From NCBI GenBank assembly GCA_031254385.1, contig JAIRUO010000049.1, forward strand, positions 1-13,543: a DNA stretch of 13,543 nucleotides, given 5' to 3'. Below the pieces are notes generated by a model that made no database searches, was not told where the DNA came from, and saw nothing but the letters and a program-made list of their open reading frames with translations. This document shows, in pieces, positions 1 through 7,416 of the stretch; positions within the stretch are counted from its first letter, which is position 1; each line of letters begins with the position of its first letter. Position numbers and translations under genes: made by a program. Origin of the DNA: Treponema sp. Lineage in GTDB: Bacteria > Spirochaetota > Spirochaetia > Treponematales > Breznakiellaceae.

Positions 1-40
1 CTTTGAAAACGGCCACAGCGCGGCGTGTTGGAAGACTTAA
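1..40 (+). CDS. oppD: Oligopeptide/dipeptide ABC transporter ATPase, OppD type (C-terminal end only)
   Basis: Only the last 12 codons and the TAA stop at 38-40 are in the window. They read FENGHSAACWKT in the frame that starts at base 2. A 'GH-x-AC' ending is typical of the C-terminal oligo_HPY tail of OppD/DppD ATPases, where the final cysteine belongs to a conserved cysteine set. An OppF-type gene starts 11 bases after the stop, the usual D-F order of opp/dpp operons. The identification rests on 12 residues plus context. Confidence 0.7.
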   Translation, partial: FENGHSAACWKT

Positions 41-51
41 TGAGGAATGTT

Positions 52-1050
52 ATGGATAATTTATTAGATGTTAAAGACCTGTGCATGTATTTCCCGAACG
101 GTACCAAGGGTGCATTTAACCGGGAAAAACAGTTTATTTACGCGGTTGACGGCATTTCTTTTTCCCTTAAAAAAGGCGAAACCTTAGGCCTAGTCGGGGA
201 ATCCGGCTGCGGCAAATCCACAGTGGTCAGGGCTTTGGCACAGCTCTATACCCCTACTTCTGGCGAAATATACCTTGACGGGAAAAGCCTTGGGGGAATG
301 AATAAACACGAGCTTCTAGAAGCCAGGCGGAACATGCAGATCGTTTTTCAAAACCCTTACGGTTCCCTTAACCCCAGGATGACTACCGGCGATATCATCG
401 CGGAACCCTTAAGGATTTACAAAAAATTTGGCCTTCTGGAAATGAGCAATGAAGAAATCGAAACCCGCGTAGAAAAGCTTATGGATCTGGTCGGGCTTCT
501 TAAGTTTTACAAGAACCGCTATCCCCATGAATTCTCAGGCGGCCAGCGCCAGCGCATAGGCATAGCCAGGGCCCTGGCTTTGAACCCCGAACTCATACTG
601 GCAGATGAGCCGGTTTCTGCTCTGGACGTTTCCATTCAGGCTCAGATACTCAACCTTTTTAAGGACATTCAGAAGGAATTTGGCTTGTCCTATTTGTTCA
701 TAGCCCATGACTTGGCAGTTATTGAATATATTTCCGACCGTATCGCGGTCATGTACCTGGGAAAGATCGTGGAAATAAGCAGTTATAAGGAACTCTATCA
801 GAATCCCCAGCACCCCTACACCCAGGCCCTGCTTTCTTCGGCGCCCATACCCGATCCAAAAATCGAGGCGGAACGGAAACGGATAATCCTAACTGGCGAC
901 GTTCCCTCTCCCAATGTGCAGAGGCCGGGTTGTTACTTCTACGACCGCTGCCCCTGCAAAATGGACAAATGCAAAACCAGCCAGCCTGTCCTAGAAACAG
1001 TCGCCGACAGCACCGATCATGAGGTCGCCTGCTTCAAGGTAAGGGAATAG
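52..1050 (+). CDS. oppF: Oligopeptide/dipeptide ABC transporter ATP-binding protein, OppF/DppF type
   Basis: Cytoplasmic ATPase subunit that pairs with OppD to drive peptide import. I chose ATG at 52 (332 residues) because GAGGA at 42-46 lies 5 bases upstream. The in-frame GTG at 25 and ATG at 40 overlap the end of oppD and have no better ribosome site. Counting from base 52: Walker A GESGCGKST 49-57, Q-loop Gln100, signature SGGQRQR 162-168, Walker B ILADEP 182-187, switch His219. The C-terminal oligo_HPY tail has Cys294, Cys300, Cys307 and Cys327 (spacing x5, x6, x19) plus Cys302. This is the family's conserved cysteine pattern, reported as an iron-sulfur site in at least one Opp transporter as I recall; cluster binding here is inference. 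It is the last gene of a plus-strand operon whose permease and binding-protein genes lie outside the window. The TAG stop sits inside a heptamer array (1043-1185). Confidence 0.93.
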   Translation: MDNLLDVKDLCMYFPNGTKGAFNREKQFIYAVDGISFSLKKGETLGLVGESGCGKSTVVRALAQLYTPTSGEIYLDGKSLGGMNKHELLEARRNMQIVFQNPYGSLNPRMTTGDIIAEPLRIYKKFGLLEMSNEEIETRVEKLMDLVGLLKFYKNRYPHEFSGGQRQRIGIARALALNPELILADEPVSALDVSIQAQILNLFKDIQKEFGLSYLFIAHDLAVIEYISDRIAVMYLGKIVEISSYKELYQNPQHPYTQALLSSAPIPDPKIEAERKRIILTGDVPSPNVQRPGCYFYDRCPCKMDKCKTSQPVLETVADSTDHEVACFKVRE

Positions 1051-1185
1051 GGGTTAGGATTTAGGAGTTAGGGAGATTGGTAAGTAGTCTGAGCGTATTT
1101 ATAACACGCTACGCTAACTAACCAGTCTACCCCCTGCTCCCTAGTACCCCGTTTCTCTAAATCCTATATCCTAATCCCTAACCCC
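1043..1185. repeat. Inverted array of degenerate 7-base units at a convergent gene junction
   Basis: On the plus strand four consecutive 7-base units fitting GGRNWTA run through 1043-1070 in perfect register, with a poorer fifth at 1071-1077. Four units of the same consensus run on the minus strand through 1185-1158. The arms pair imperfectly around a 90-base centre. That centre can itself fold: bases 1074-1095 pair partly with 1111-1128 (GAGCGT against ACGCTA, and TTGGT against AACCAG). The oppF stop codon at 1048-1050 lies inside the left arm and the BMP lipoprotein stop at 1191-1189 lies just past the right arm. The location suggests a bidirectional 3' end or RNA-stabilising structure; there is no U-tract typical of a Rho-independent terminator. 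The structure is seen in the sequence; the function is inferred. Confidence 0.75.
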
Positions 1186-1188
1186 TTC

Positions 1189-2292
1189 TTAATCATCCTG
1201 AGCCAGGAGATTCTGGGGGAAGCCTGTGAGCTGTCTGGCTTCTGCATAAGTGGCGGCAATCCTAATCTGGCCGTTTATGATCTGCTGTTTGACTCTCTCA
1301 AGTTCGGTCTTTATGTCGGCAGTCATGGCGCTATTAGTAGTAGAATAGCCAACGCCTTCAGCTTGAAGATCCAGGGAAATAACTTCGCCCCTAAAGGTAT
1401 TGTTCTTTACTGCGTTAAGGCCGTAAAGAACGCCGGATTCTACCAGCTTGAGCATGGACGTAAGGACTGCGGAATTGTTGCCGCTGTAAATGCCTTCTTC
1501 ATGCTGATCCGAATCAACGCCGATGGCCCACACATTCCTGCCGGCCTGGCGGTATTCCTTTGCTTGAGCGATGGTTCCGTTTCCGCTGCCGCCCGCTGCG
1601 GAGTAGATTGCGTAAACTCCGTTGTCATACCAGTTCATGGCCTGGGTTTTGGCAAGATCCGGCCGGCCCCAGTCATTGGTATAATAATCAACAATCTGCG
1701 CATTGGGGTATATAGAAAGGATGCCCTGTATATAACCAACTTCGAACTTGGTGATGGTACTGCCGGGAACTCCGCCTATAAAGCCGAAACGCGGATTGAC
1801 AATGTTGTCCGCCCTGGCTTTAAGGGCTGTGGCAACGCCGACCAGATAGGAGCCTTCATGCTCTGCAAATACTACCTGTAGCACATTGGGAAGGCCAACC
1901 CAGTCTACATCAACAATCATGTATTTTTGATTGGGGTTCTGCGAAGCCACTGTCTCAAGGGCATCGGCAAAGGTAAAACCTGTGGTACAAATAAGATCAT
2001 AGCCTTCGTCTGTTGCTTGGCGCAGATTGGGAATATACATATCCGGGGTCTGGGCGCTTACCACATCGTAAAGCTTGCCCCTCTCGGTGGTATTCTGCCA
2101 GGTATCGCCGTAGAATTCCAGGATACCTCTCCAAGCCGCAGCGTTAAATGATTTATCATCAATGCCTGTTGCATCGGTAAGCAGCCTCATGGTCGGCCCA
2201 TCCGTGCTTCCTGATGCCTGTTTGGTACAAGCAGAAAACACCAATACGCTCACAAAAACGGCCAACAATACACGAAACAATACCTTTTTCAT
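1189..2292 (-). CDS. BMP/PnrA-family nucleoside-binding lipoprotein (second copy)
   Basis: Predicted periplasmic substrate-binding lipoprotein of the basic membrane protein family (PF02608), which in T. pallidum (TmpC/PnrA) binds purine nucleosides. 367 residues. Residues 1-21 are a signal peptide ending VFSA, with Cys22 as the probable lipidation site; Phe at -3 fits the relaxed spirochaetal lipobox. Family motifs: DATGIDDKSFN at 40-50, then AAWRG; FAEHEGSYLVG; FGFIGGVPG; and AIGVDSDQHE in the second lobe. The ATG at 2292 is supported by AAGGAGAG at 2305-2298, 5 bases away. It lies 269 bases downstream of the permease pnrE on the same strand but has its own promoter, so it may be made separately from the transporter operon. 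It is a diverged paralogue of the lipoprotein at 7416-6319. Purine specificity is inferred from family and context. Confidence 0.9.
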   Translation of the reverse strand: MKKVLFRVLLAVFVSVLVFSACTKQASGSTDGPTMRLLTDATGIDDKSFNAAAWRGILEFYGDTWQNTTERGKLYDVVSAQTPDMYIPNLRQATDEGYDLICTTGFTFADALETVASQNPNQKYMIVDVDWVGLPNVLQVVFAEHEGSYLVGVATALKARADNIVNPRFGFIGGVPGSTITKFEVGYIQGILSIYPNAQIVDYYTNDWGRPDLAKTQAMNWYDNGVYAIYSAAGGSGNGTIAQAKEYRQAGRNVWAIGVDSDQHEEGIYSGNNSAVLTSMLKLVESGVLYGLNAVKNNTFRGEVISLDLQAEGVGYSTTNSAMTADIKTELERVKQQIINGQIRIAATYAEARQLTGFPQNLLAQDD

Positions 2293-2320
2293 TCAAACTC
2301 TCCTTGAAATTGTTAAACTT

Positions 2321-2349
2321 ATAATAATGGTCTTTTGAATCAAGGTCAA
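2321..2349 (-). promoter_or_regulatory. Sigma70-type promoter of the second BMP lipoprotein
   Basis: On the minus strand TTGACC (2349-2344) and TATTAT (2326-2321) are separated by exactly 17 bases, a near-consensus sigma70 arrangement. Transcription would begin near 2314, giving a leader of about 22 bases with the AAGGAGAG ribosome site at 2305-2298. The -35 box directly abuts the first hairpin arm of the repeat element at 2351-2519. The boxes are visible; activity is inferred. Confidence 0.7.
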
Positions 2350-2350
2350 C

Positions 2351-2519
2351 GGGCATAAAAAAGGCATACACCCCTTCGGGTCGTTTGCCGATAGGAATGG
2401 ATTTAACGCCGCCATTCGGCGGCTAGTCGACATCCATGCCTTTTTTATGCCTCGACGAATGCTACGCATTCGTCACCTAAAGCCTATAAACAGCGGCATG
2501 GTAGACCGCTTCCGCGGTC
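2351..2519. repeat. Three-hairpin palindromic element, long copy
   Basis: Hairpin 1: a perfect 16-base inverted repeat, GGCAT-A6-GGCAT at 2352-2367 against 2436-2451. Its 68-base loop holds nested stems, GCCGCC/GGCGGC at 2408-2423 and ATGGAT/ATCCAT at 2397-2402 and 2432-2437. Hairpin 2: GACGAATGC at 2454-2462 against GCATTCGTC at 2466-2474, loop TAC. Hairpin 3: GACCGC/GCGGTC at 2504-2519, with a competing AGCGG/CCGCT stem at 2492-2510. A shorter copy lies at 7502-7594: bases 2449-2475 match 7534-7560 at 26 of 27 positions, and the similarity continues into AAAGCCTAT. It resembles REP/BIME or MITE-like elements. It fills most of the gap between pnrE and the second BMP lipoprotein. The remaining bases, 2520-2561, hold only a weak AAAATTC/GAATTTT stem. 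Confidence 0.85.
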
Positions 2520-2561
2520 AATCAAAAAGCCTAAAGCAAAAATTCTTTCAAGGAATGAATT

Positions 2562-3515
2562 TTACCTGGAGCCCTTATCGTAAGGTATGCCTTCTGCCCT
2601 TGGTGCCTGGGATTTTCTGGAGCTAAAGGCCAGGACTATGAGCGTGGCTATGTAGGGAATCATCTTGTAAACATAGCTGGAAATAGGGATGTTTCTCATA
2701 AATTCAATTCCCGAGTAGGATGAGGCAATGGCTTTCATCAGCCCGAAGAAAAAGGCTGCGGCTAAAATGCGGCCTGGTTTCCACTGGCCAAAGATAAGCA
2801 CTGCCAGGGCCAAGAAGCCGTAGCCCGCAACTTCTGCGTTAAACTGGGTGGAGGTGGGGATGACAAAGACAAGCCCTCCAAGACCGGCTAACGCGCCGGA
2901 AATCATCACCCCTGCGTAGCGCATTCTGTATACGTTGATTCCTGCTGAATCAGCGGCCTGGGGATGCTCGCCGCAGGAACGCAGCCTAAGACCAAAACGG
3001 GTTTTATAAAGCACAAGGCTTGAAACTACAAGAATGAGAAAACCAATATAAGTTGTTAAATAGGTGTTCTGGAAGAAAAGGGGCCCTATAAAGGGAATAT
3101 CTCCAAGAACAGGGGCTTTGACTATTCGGAACTGGTTGACAAAAGGAATCTGCTGTACGGTACGGATCTGCCGGGCAACGTAGATTGCTATCGCAGGGGC
3201 AAGCATATTGATGGCTGTCCCGCTTATAATCTGATTTGCCTTCATATTAATAGACGCATAAGCGTGAAGGAGGGACACCACGACACCAGTAAGAGCGGAA
3301 ACAAGTACCGCCAATAGCAGCACAGGCTGACCGGGGATTGCCTTTTGAAAAACATTTATAAACAAAATACCCGCAAAGCCGCCAAAGATCATGATTCCTT
3401 CCAGGGCTATATTGATGACCCCTGAGCGCTCGGAAAACATGCCCCCCAATGCAACAATCAAAAGGGGTATCGAAAAAAACATGGTCTGCTGAACCAGGAA
3501 ATACAGTATGCTCAT
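2562..3515 (-). CDS. pnrE: Nucleoside ABC transporter permease, second subunit (PnrE/YufQ-like)
   Basis: Inner-membrane permease of the BPD_transp_2 family (PF02653), 317 residues, mostly hydrophobic with about eight to ten membrane segments. Recognisable features are the N-terminal IPLLIVALGGMFSERSGVINIALEG stretch (about 17-41, written here as a motif; key residues SERSGVINIALEG) and the cytoplasmic coupling loop FGLRLRSCGEHPQAADSAGI followed by MISGALAGLGG. The start overlaps the stop of the upstream permease by 4 bases (ATGA, 3515-3512), so translation is probably coupled; GGAG lies 5 bases upstream of the ATG. It pairs with the 374-residue permease to form the channel of the nucleoside importer. 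It is the last gene of the core cassette. The symbol follows the T. pallidum PnrABCDE naming from memory. Confidence 0.9.
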   Translation of the reverse strand: MSILYFLVQQTMFFSIPLLIVALGGMFSERSGVINIALEGIMIFGGFAGILFINVFQKAIPGQPVLLLAVLVSALTGVVVSLLHAYASINMKANQIISGTAINMLAPAIAIYVARQIRTVQQIPFVNQFRIVKAPVLGDIPFIGPLFFQNTYLTTYIGFLILVVSSLVLYKTRFGLRLRSCGEHPQAADSAGINVYRMRYAGVMISGALAGLGGLVFVIPTSTQFNAEVAGYGFLALAVLIFGQWKPGRILAAAFFFGLMKAIASSYSGIEFMRNIPISSYVYKMIPYIATLIVLAFSSRKSQAPRAEGIPYDKGSR

Positions 3516-4636
3516 AATTGCTCCGAAGAGACGCCCGAACCTGGAAGAACTTCCCTGCGTTTTTTCAGGGAATTAAAAATGCCTTGCAAAAGAAGGGCAA
3601 AGGCGCTGAAGTAAATAATCACCGCTATAATGATCTCGATTACCTGCGGGGCAAAACCGTGCAATTGCATGTTAAAGCCCCCGACCGTGAGGTACGCTAT
3701 CAGAAGGCCGGAAAAGATGATCCCCAGGGGATTATTGAGCCCCAAAAGGGCAACAGGTATGCCGTTAAAGCCTTCCGCTGCCAGCACGTCAACTACGGTA
3801 ATACCCTTTCCCGAACCGGCAAGGTACAGCAGCGCTCCGCCTACTCCTGCCAAAGCACCGGATATAACCATAGAAACGAGTATGCTCCGCTTCTCGTTAA
3901 TCCCGGCGTAACGGGCTGCCTCCCGGTTAAAGCCGCAAGCTTTTAATTCATAACCAAAGGAAGTTTTTTCCAGCACTATGTAGATCAGCACGGCAAAAAC
4001 AATTGCAATAAGGATACCTGAATTTGCGCTGGAAACTATAAAACCGTCTCGGAATACCTTATCAAAGCCCATTTTTGGAAGATTGGCTTTATCCATCACA
4101 CGCATAGTCTGATTCTGTAGAGAATTATAAACTGTTTTGGTAATAAGAAAATTAACCAGGTATGTTCCTATATAGTTGGTCATAATACAGGCAATTACTT
4201 CATTTACATTGAAAAAAGCCTTGAAAAAGCCGGGTATAGCCCCCCACAACGCGCCTGCAAGCATGGCCGCCAAAAGTGCGCATATCCAGTGCAGGTGGCC
4301 GGGCAGGAAGTCGCACCTTACCCCCACTAAAACCGCCACATACGCACCCACTATAAACTGGCCCGAAGCGCCAATATTAAAAAGCCCGGTCTTGGCAGAA
4401 AACCCGACGGAAAGGCCGGTCATGATGATGGGCGTGGCAAAATACAAGACCTGTCCAAAATCCCTCATCGAAGAAAAACCGCTGCTGAGTATAGACCAAA
4501 AACCCTCACCAGCTTGGGAAGCGTTACTCAGAAGGAGGATTACAAACCCTGCCAAAAGCCCCACCAGGATAGCTGCAACCGAGGAAAAGACATTCACTAC
4601 CGAACCAGTCAAGAGATCCTTTTTTAGGTTATCCAT
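3512..4636 (-). CDS. pnrD: Nucleoside ABC transporter permease, first subunit (PnrD/YufP-like)
   Basis: Inner-membrane permease of the BPD_transp_2 family, 374 residues, the longer partner of the 317-residue permease. After a charged start (MDNLKKDLL) the first membrane segment is at about 18-36. Family motifs visible are SVGFSAKTGLFNIGASGQ, the coupling loop FGYELKACGFNREAARYAGI, then MVISGALAGVGG, and GFNGIPVALLGLNNPLG. The first permease of this family normally has this extended N-terminus. The ATG at 4636-4634 overlaps the TAA of the ATPase gene by one base (TAATG), with GGGAG 8 bases upstream. The tight junctions on both sides show a single operon with translational coupling. Long antisense reading frames over this gene are compositional shadows. 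Confidence 0.9.
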   Translation of the reverse strand: MDNLKKDLLTGSVVNVFSSVAAILVGLLAGFVILLLSNASQAGEGFWSILSSGFSSMRDFGQVLYFATPIIMTGLSVGFSAKTGLFNIGASGQFIVGAYVAVLVGVRCDFLPGHLHWICALLAAMLAGALWGAIPGFFKAFFNVNEVIACIMTNYIGTYLVNFLITKTVYNSLQNQTMRVMDKANLPKMGFDKVFRDGFIVSSANSGILIAIVFAVLIYIVLEKTSFGYELKACGFNREAARYAGINEKRSILVSMVISGALAGVGGALLYLAGSGKGITVVDVLAAEGFNGIPVALLGLNNPLGIIFSGLLIAYLTVGGFNMQLHGFAPQVIEIIIAVIIYFSAFALLLQGIFNSLKKRREVLPGSGVSSEQL

Positions 4637-6162
4637 TAAGCTGACTCCCGTTTGGCTGATCCCGCCATATAAAGCCCCAGTTCCTGATAGCTTACTTCTT
4701 TTGGCCTGACATTTGCCACGATCCTTCCCTCGTAAATTACAAGGATGCGATCGCTTACATCCATTACTTCGTCCAGTTCCAGGGATATCAAGAGAACCCC
4801 TTTTCCCTTTGAGCGCTCTGCCACAAGCTGTTTGTGGATATACTCAATGGCGCCGACATCCAGACCCCTTGTGGGCTGGACAGCGATCAAAAGCTGGGAA
4901 CCTCTGTCAATCTCCCTGGCCACAATTGCCTTTTGCTGGTTGCCCCCGGACATGCTGCGGGTTATGGTGCGGCCGCCCTGTCCGGCCCGTATATCAAAAC
5001 GCTCTATAAGGGAATCCGCATAGCCATAAATCTCATTATATTTAAGAAATCCTGCTTTCTGAAAACGGGGGTAAAAATACGTCTGCAATACCAGATTAAA
5101 GGCAAGGTTATAATCCAATACCAGCCCATGCCTATGCCTGTCTTCGGGTATGTGGGACATCCCTGTCTCTCCCCTGTGCCGTATATCGTCCCTGGTAATT
5201 TCCTTTTCGCCAAGGAATATGCGCCCTCCGTCTAGTTCGGTCATCCCTGCCAGAGCGTAGACCAGTTCCTGCTGGCCGTTTCCGTCAATTCCGGCTATGC
5301 AGACTATCTCCCCCGAATGGACAGCAAAGCTTACATTATCTACCAGGGCCTTGCCGTGGGTTCTACTTTTTACAGTGAGGTTTTCTACTTTGAGTATTAA
5401 GTCGCCAGGCTCCTGATCGGGCTTGACCACAGTAAGGTTGACTTTGCGGCCAACCATCATTTCGGACAATTCTTCTTTTGAGGCGGATTCTACGTCCACG
5501 GTTCCGACACTCTGGCCCCTGCGCAGTACCGTACAGCGATCTGCCACGGCTTTTATTTCATTCAATTTATGGGTAATAAATAATATTGATTTGCCTTCCA
5601 CCACAAGGTTTTTCATTATCTTCATCAGTTCTTCTATTTCCTGGGGAGTCAGAACAGCAGTAGGCTCGTCAAAGATTAGTATTTCATTCTCGCGGTACAG
5701 CATTTTAAGAATTTCTACCCGCTGCTGCATTCCAACGGTAATATCTGATATTATTGCATCCGGTTCTATTTCGAGTTTGTAACGTTTAGATAATTCCATT
5801 ACCTGGCTGCGGGCATTGTCCAGCTTTAGAAAACCGCGTTTCGTGGTCTCCACGCCCAGGATAATATTTTCCAGAACGGTAAAATTATGCACCAGCTTGA
5901 AGTGCTGGTGTACCATTCCTATACCCAGTCGCCTGGCGTCATTTGGCCCGTGTATATGGACAGTTTCTCCGTTTTTTTTGATTTCTCCCTGCTCAGCCTG
6001 ATAGAGGCCAAAGAGGATGCTCATGAGGGTTGATTTACCCGCGCCGTTTTCACCCAGGAGCGCGTGGATCTCACCTTTTTTGAGCTGCAAGGTTATATCG
6101 TCATTAGCTACAACGCCTGGGAATACCTTGGTAATCCCACACATCTCAATAAGATAATCCAT
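4636..6162 (-). CDS. pnrC: Nucleoside ABC transporter ATP-binding protein, duplicated-domain type (PnrC/YufO-like)
   Basis: Cytoplasmic ATPase with two fused nucleotide-binding domains, 508 residues, the usual length for the sugar/nucleoside (CUT2-like) class. Domain 1 is intact: Walker A GENGAGKST 37-45, Q-loop in MVHQHF near 86, signature variant TVGMQQRVE 142-150, Walker B ILIFDEP 161-167, switch His198. Domain 2 is degenerate: its Walker A region is GIDGNGQQEL (291-300) without the GKS/T, the signature is MSGGNQQ (404-410), and Walker B reads LLIAVQP (424-430) with Gln for the catalytic Glu. This asymmetry is usual in the YufO-like family, so probably only one ATP site hydrolyses. The start at 6162 gives MDYLIEMCGITKVFPG, the expected N-terminus, but its ribosome site is weak (GGGTAGGA too close to the ATG). 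It overlaps the next permease by one base. Confidence 0.93.
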   Translation of the reverse strand: MDYLIEMCGITKVFPGVVANDDITLQLKKGEIHALLGENGAGKSTLMSILFGLYQAEQGEIKKNGETVHIHGPNDARRLGIGMVHQHFKLVHNFTVLENIILGVETTKRGFLKLDNARSQVMELSKRYKLEIEPDAIISDITVGMQQRVEILKMLYRENEILIFDEPTAVLTPQEIEELMKIMKNLVVEGKSILFITHKLNEIKAVADRCTVLRRGQSVGTVDVESASKEELSEMMVGRKVNLTVVKPDQEPGDLILKVENLTVKSRTHGKALVDNVSFAVHSGEIVCIAGIDGNGQQELVYALAGMTELDGGRIFLGEKEITRDDIRHRGETGMSHIPEDRHRHGLVLDYNLAFNLVLQTYFYPRFQKAGFLKYNEIYGYADSLIERFDIRAGQGGRTITRSMSGGNQQKAIVAREIDRGSQLLIAVQPTRGLDVGAIEYIHKQLVAERSKGKGVLLISLELDEVMDVSDRILVIYEGRIVANVRPKEVSYQELGLYMAGSAKRESA

Positions 6163-6189
6163 GTCCTACCCAAATTTTCGGAAATTTCT

Positions 6190-6297
6190 CACACAAAGGC
6201 TCAGAGGCACAAAGGATAAGAAGAAGAACGAGGAAAGAGTCCTGCTTTTCTTATTTCTCTTTCTCTTTGTGCCTTTGTACCTTCGTGCCTTCGTGTG
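6190..6297. repeat. Inverted array of degenerate 8-base units inside the transporter operon
   Basis: On the plus strand three in-register units run through 6192-6215 (CACAAAGG, CTCAGAGG, CACAAAGG). On the minus strand four in-register units of the same type run through 6295-6264. The consensus is YACRAAGG. Purine-rich tracts follow on the inside of both arms (6216-6240 and its inverse at 6246-6263), so the arms extend to about 40-50 bases with a short loop near 6241-6246. The array occupies most of the 156-base gap between the lipoprotein gene and the ATPase gene, where T. pallidum has pnrB. In RNA it would be a long hairpin about 20 bases after the lipoprotein stop, a good place for an mRNA-stabilising or attenuating structure that favours the binding protein over the membrane parts. 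The function is inferred. Confidence 0.75.
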
Positions 6298-6318
6298 AAC
6301 TATTTAAGAAAAGTAAAG

Positions 6319-7416
6319 CTACCTAATTTCCGTGACCCTGGTAATGGTAACGGGAACTACCCTTGGGCTCCCATCGCTGTCAAGAGTGTCCATCCTGGGA
6401 ATGCGGCCTGACGCAAGCGCATTGAAAATGGAATCATAGTCGGATTGCCTAAAAGTGTTGAACTTTGAGGTTGACATAGGAAGTCCCACGCCCCTATTTG
6501 CAGCAGTGAAAACAACGGTCTGCCCACCGGGGAACCTGTTGTTGTAGAAATCCGTGATAGCGGAATAGACCGAAGCCTGCAAACCTTTCATGGCCGAGGT
6601 AATGACCGTGGAAGACTCGATGGACTGATCAACGTCAACTCCGATTACCTTCTTCCCTGTCTGTTCTGCAGCAGCCATTACAGAGTTTCCAAGCGCTCCA
6701 CCGCAGGCAAAGATCACTTCCAAGCCCGAATTAAACCAGGACGCAGCCATGGTTTGAGCTTCAGGAGTAGCCGCAAAAGCGCCTGTGTAATGGTAGTTTA
6801 TGGTAATTGAACCAGCAGCCAGGCCTAATTCCGCAGCAGCGTATTCGGCACCCTGGACAAAGCCATAGCCAAAACGGACTACGGCCGGAACCGCCATGCC
6901 ACCCATGAACCCAAGGCTTCTATACCCGTCTTTGACAACCGCATAACCCGCAAGGAAACCCGCCTGATCTTCGGCATAGAGTATCCCTACAGTATTCCTG
7001 TTGGTCCTGAAAGTGGAATAATCAGCACTATGGGGCTCACCGTCCAGCAGTATAAAGTTTACATTGGGATACCTGTCCTGAGCGATAAAAATCGGCGACT
7101 CAAACAGGAATCCGGGGGTTACAATTACCTTTGCACCGCCCCTGACAGCAAGATCGATGGCGTTCAGGTAATCGTCATCGCTTTGCGCTGCGGGCTGATA
7201 ATACCTATGGCTAATGTTCTTTTCTGTGGCGTACTGTACCAATCCTTCCCAGGCGCCCTGATTAAAGGACTTGTCATCAATTGTACCTAAGTCCGTTATC
7301 AGCGCAAGATCAAAGGTTTCTGCCGCTGCCCTCTGCTGTGTTTGCGTTGATTGCGAACGGTTGCAAGCCACCATTAATACGAGAACCGAAAGCAAAATAA
7401 CAAATACCTTTTTCAT
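6319..7416 (-). CDS. pnrA: BMP/PnrA-family nucleoside-binding lipoprotein (operon copy)
   Basis: Periplasmic lipoprotein that captures nucleosides for the transporter encoded just downstream. 365 residues counted from ATG 7416. A TTG immediately upstream (7419) is in frame, but the ATG mirrors the MKKV start of its paralogue and lies 8 bases after GGAGGG. Signal peptide 1-17 ends LMVA and Cys18 is the lipidation site. Family motifs: TDLGTIDDKSFN 41-52 then QGAWEGL, TPGFLFESPIF, GILYAEDQAGFLAGYA, LGFMGGMAVPAVVRFGYG and VIGVDVDQS. The purine-nucleoside role is taken from T. pallidum PnrA (TmpC). It is first in the operon, ahead of ATPase and two permeases, with an 8-base-unit inverted array in the gap to the ATPase. 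It differs clearly from the second BMP protein (2292-1189), which could give a different ligand range. Confidence 0.92.
   Translation of the reverse strand: MKKVFVILLSVLVLMVACNRSQSTQTQQRAAAETFDLALITDLGTIDDKSFNQGAWEGLVQYATEKNISHRYYQPAAQSDDDYLNAIDLAVRGGAKVIVTPGFLFESPIFIAQDRYPNVNFILLDGEPHSADYSTFRTNRNTVGILYAEDQAGFLAGYAVVKDGYRSLGFMGGMAVPAVVRFGYGFVQGAEYAAAELGLAAGSITINYHYTGAFAATPEAQTMAASWFNSGLEVIFACGGALGNSVMAAAEQTGKKVIGVDVDQSIESSTVITSAMKGLQASVYSAITDFYNNRFPGGQTVVFTAANRGVGLPMSTSKFNTFRQSDYDSIFNALASGRIPRMDTLDSDGSPRVVPVTITRVTEIR

Noticed and set aside
1158..1185. Telomere-like TAACCC/TTAGGG repeats, suggesting a replicon end
   Set aside because: Units are 7 bases and degenerate, lie between two ordinary genes and are mirrored by an inverted array on the other side, so this is an intergenic repeat and not a chromosome end.
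1363..1881. 172-codon plus-strand frame opposite the second BMP lipoprotein
   Set aside because: It is antisense to a gene with a clear signal peptide and family motifs, has no ribosome site and shows no recognisable protein features.
2351..2519. CRISPR array or integron-like attC sites
   Set aside because: Only a few different hairpins are present, without evenly spaced identical repeats and unique spacers, and no cas or integrase gene is near.
2504..2519. Hairpin 3 of the long element as a Rho-independent terminator of the permease operon
   Set aside because: The stem is GC-rich but no U-tract follows it on either strand, so a standard intrinsic terminator is not supported.
4176..4709. 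177-codon plus-strand frame opposite the first permease and the ATPase end
   Set aside because: It runs antisense across two tightly coupled genes, and its Pro/Lys/Ala-rich sequence is what the reverse of a hydrophobic membrane protein gives.
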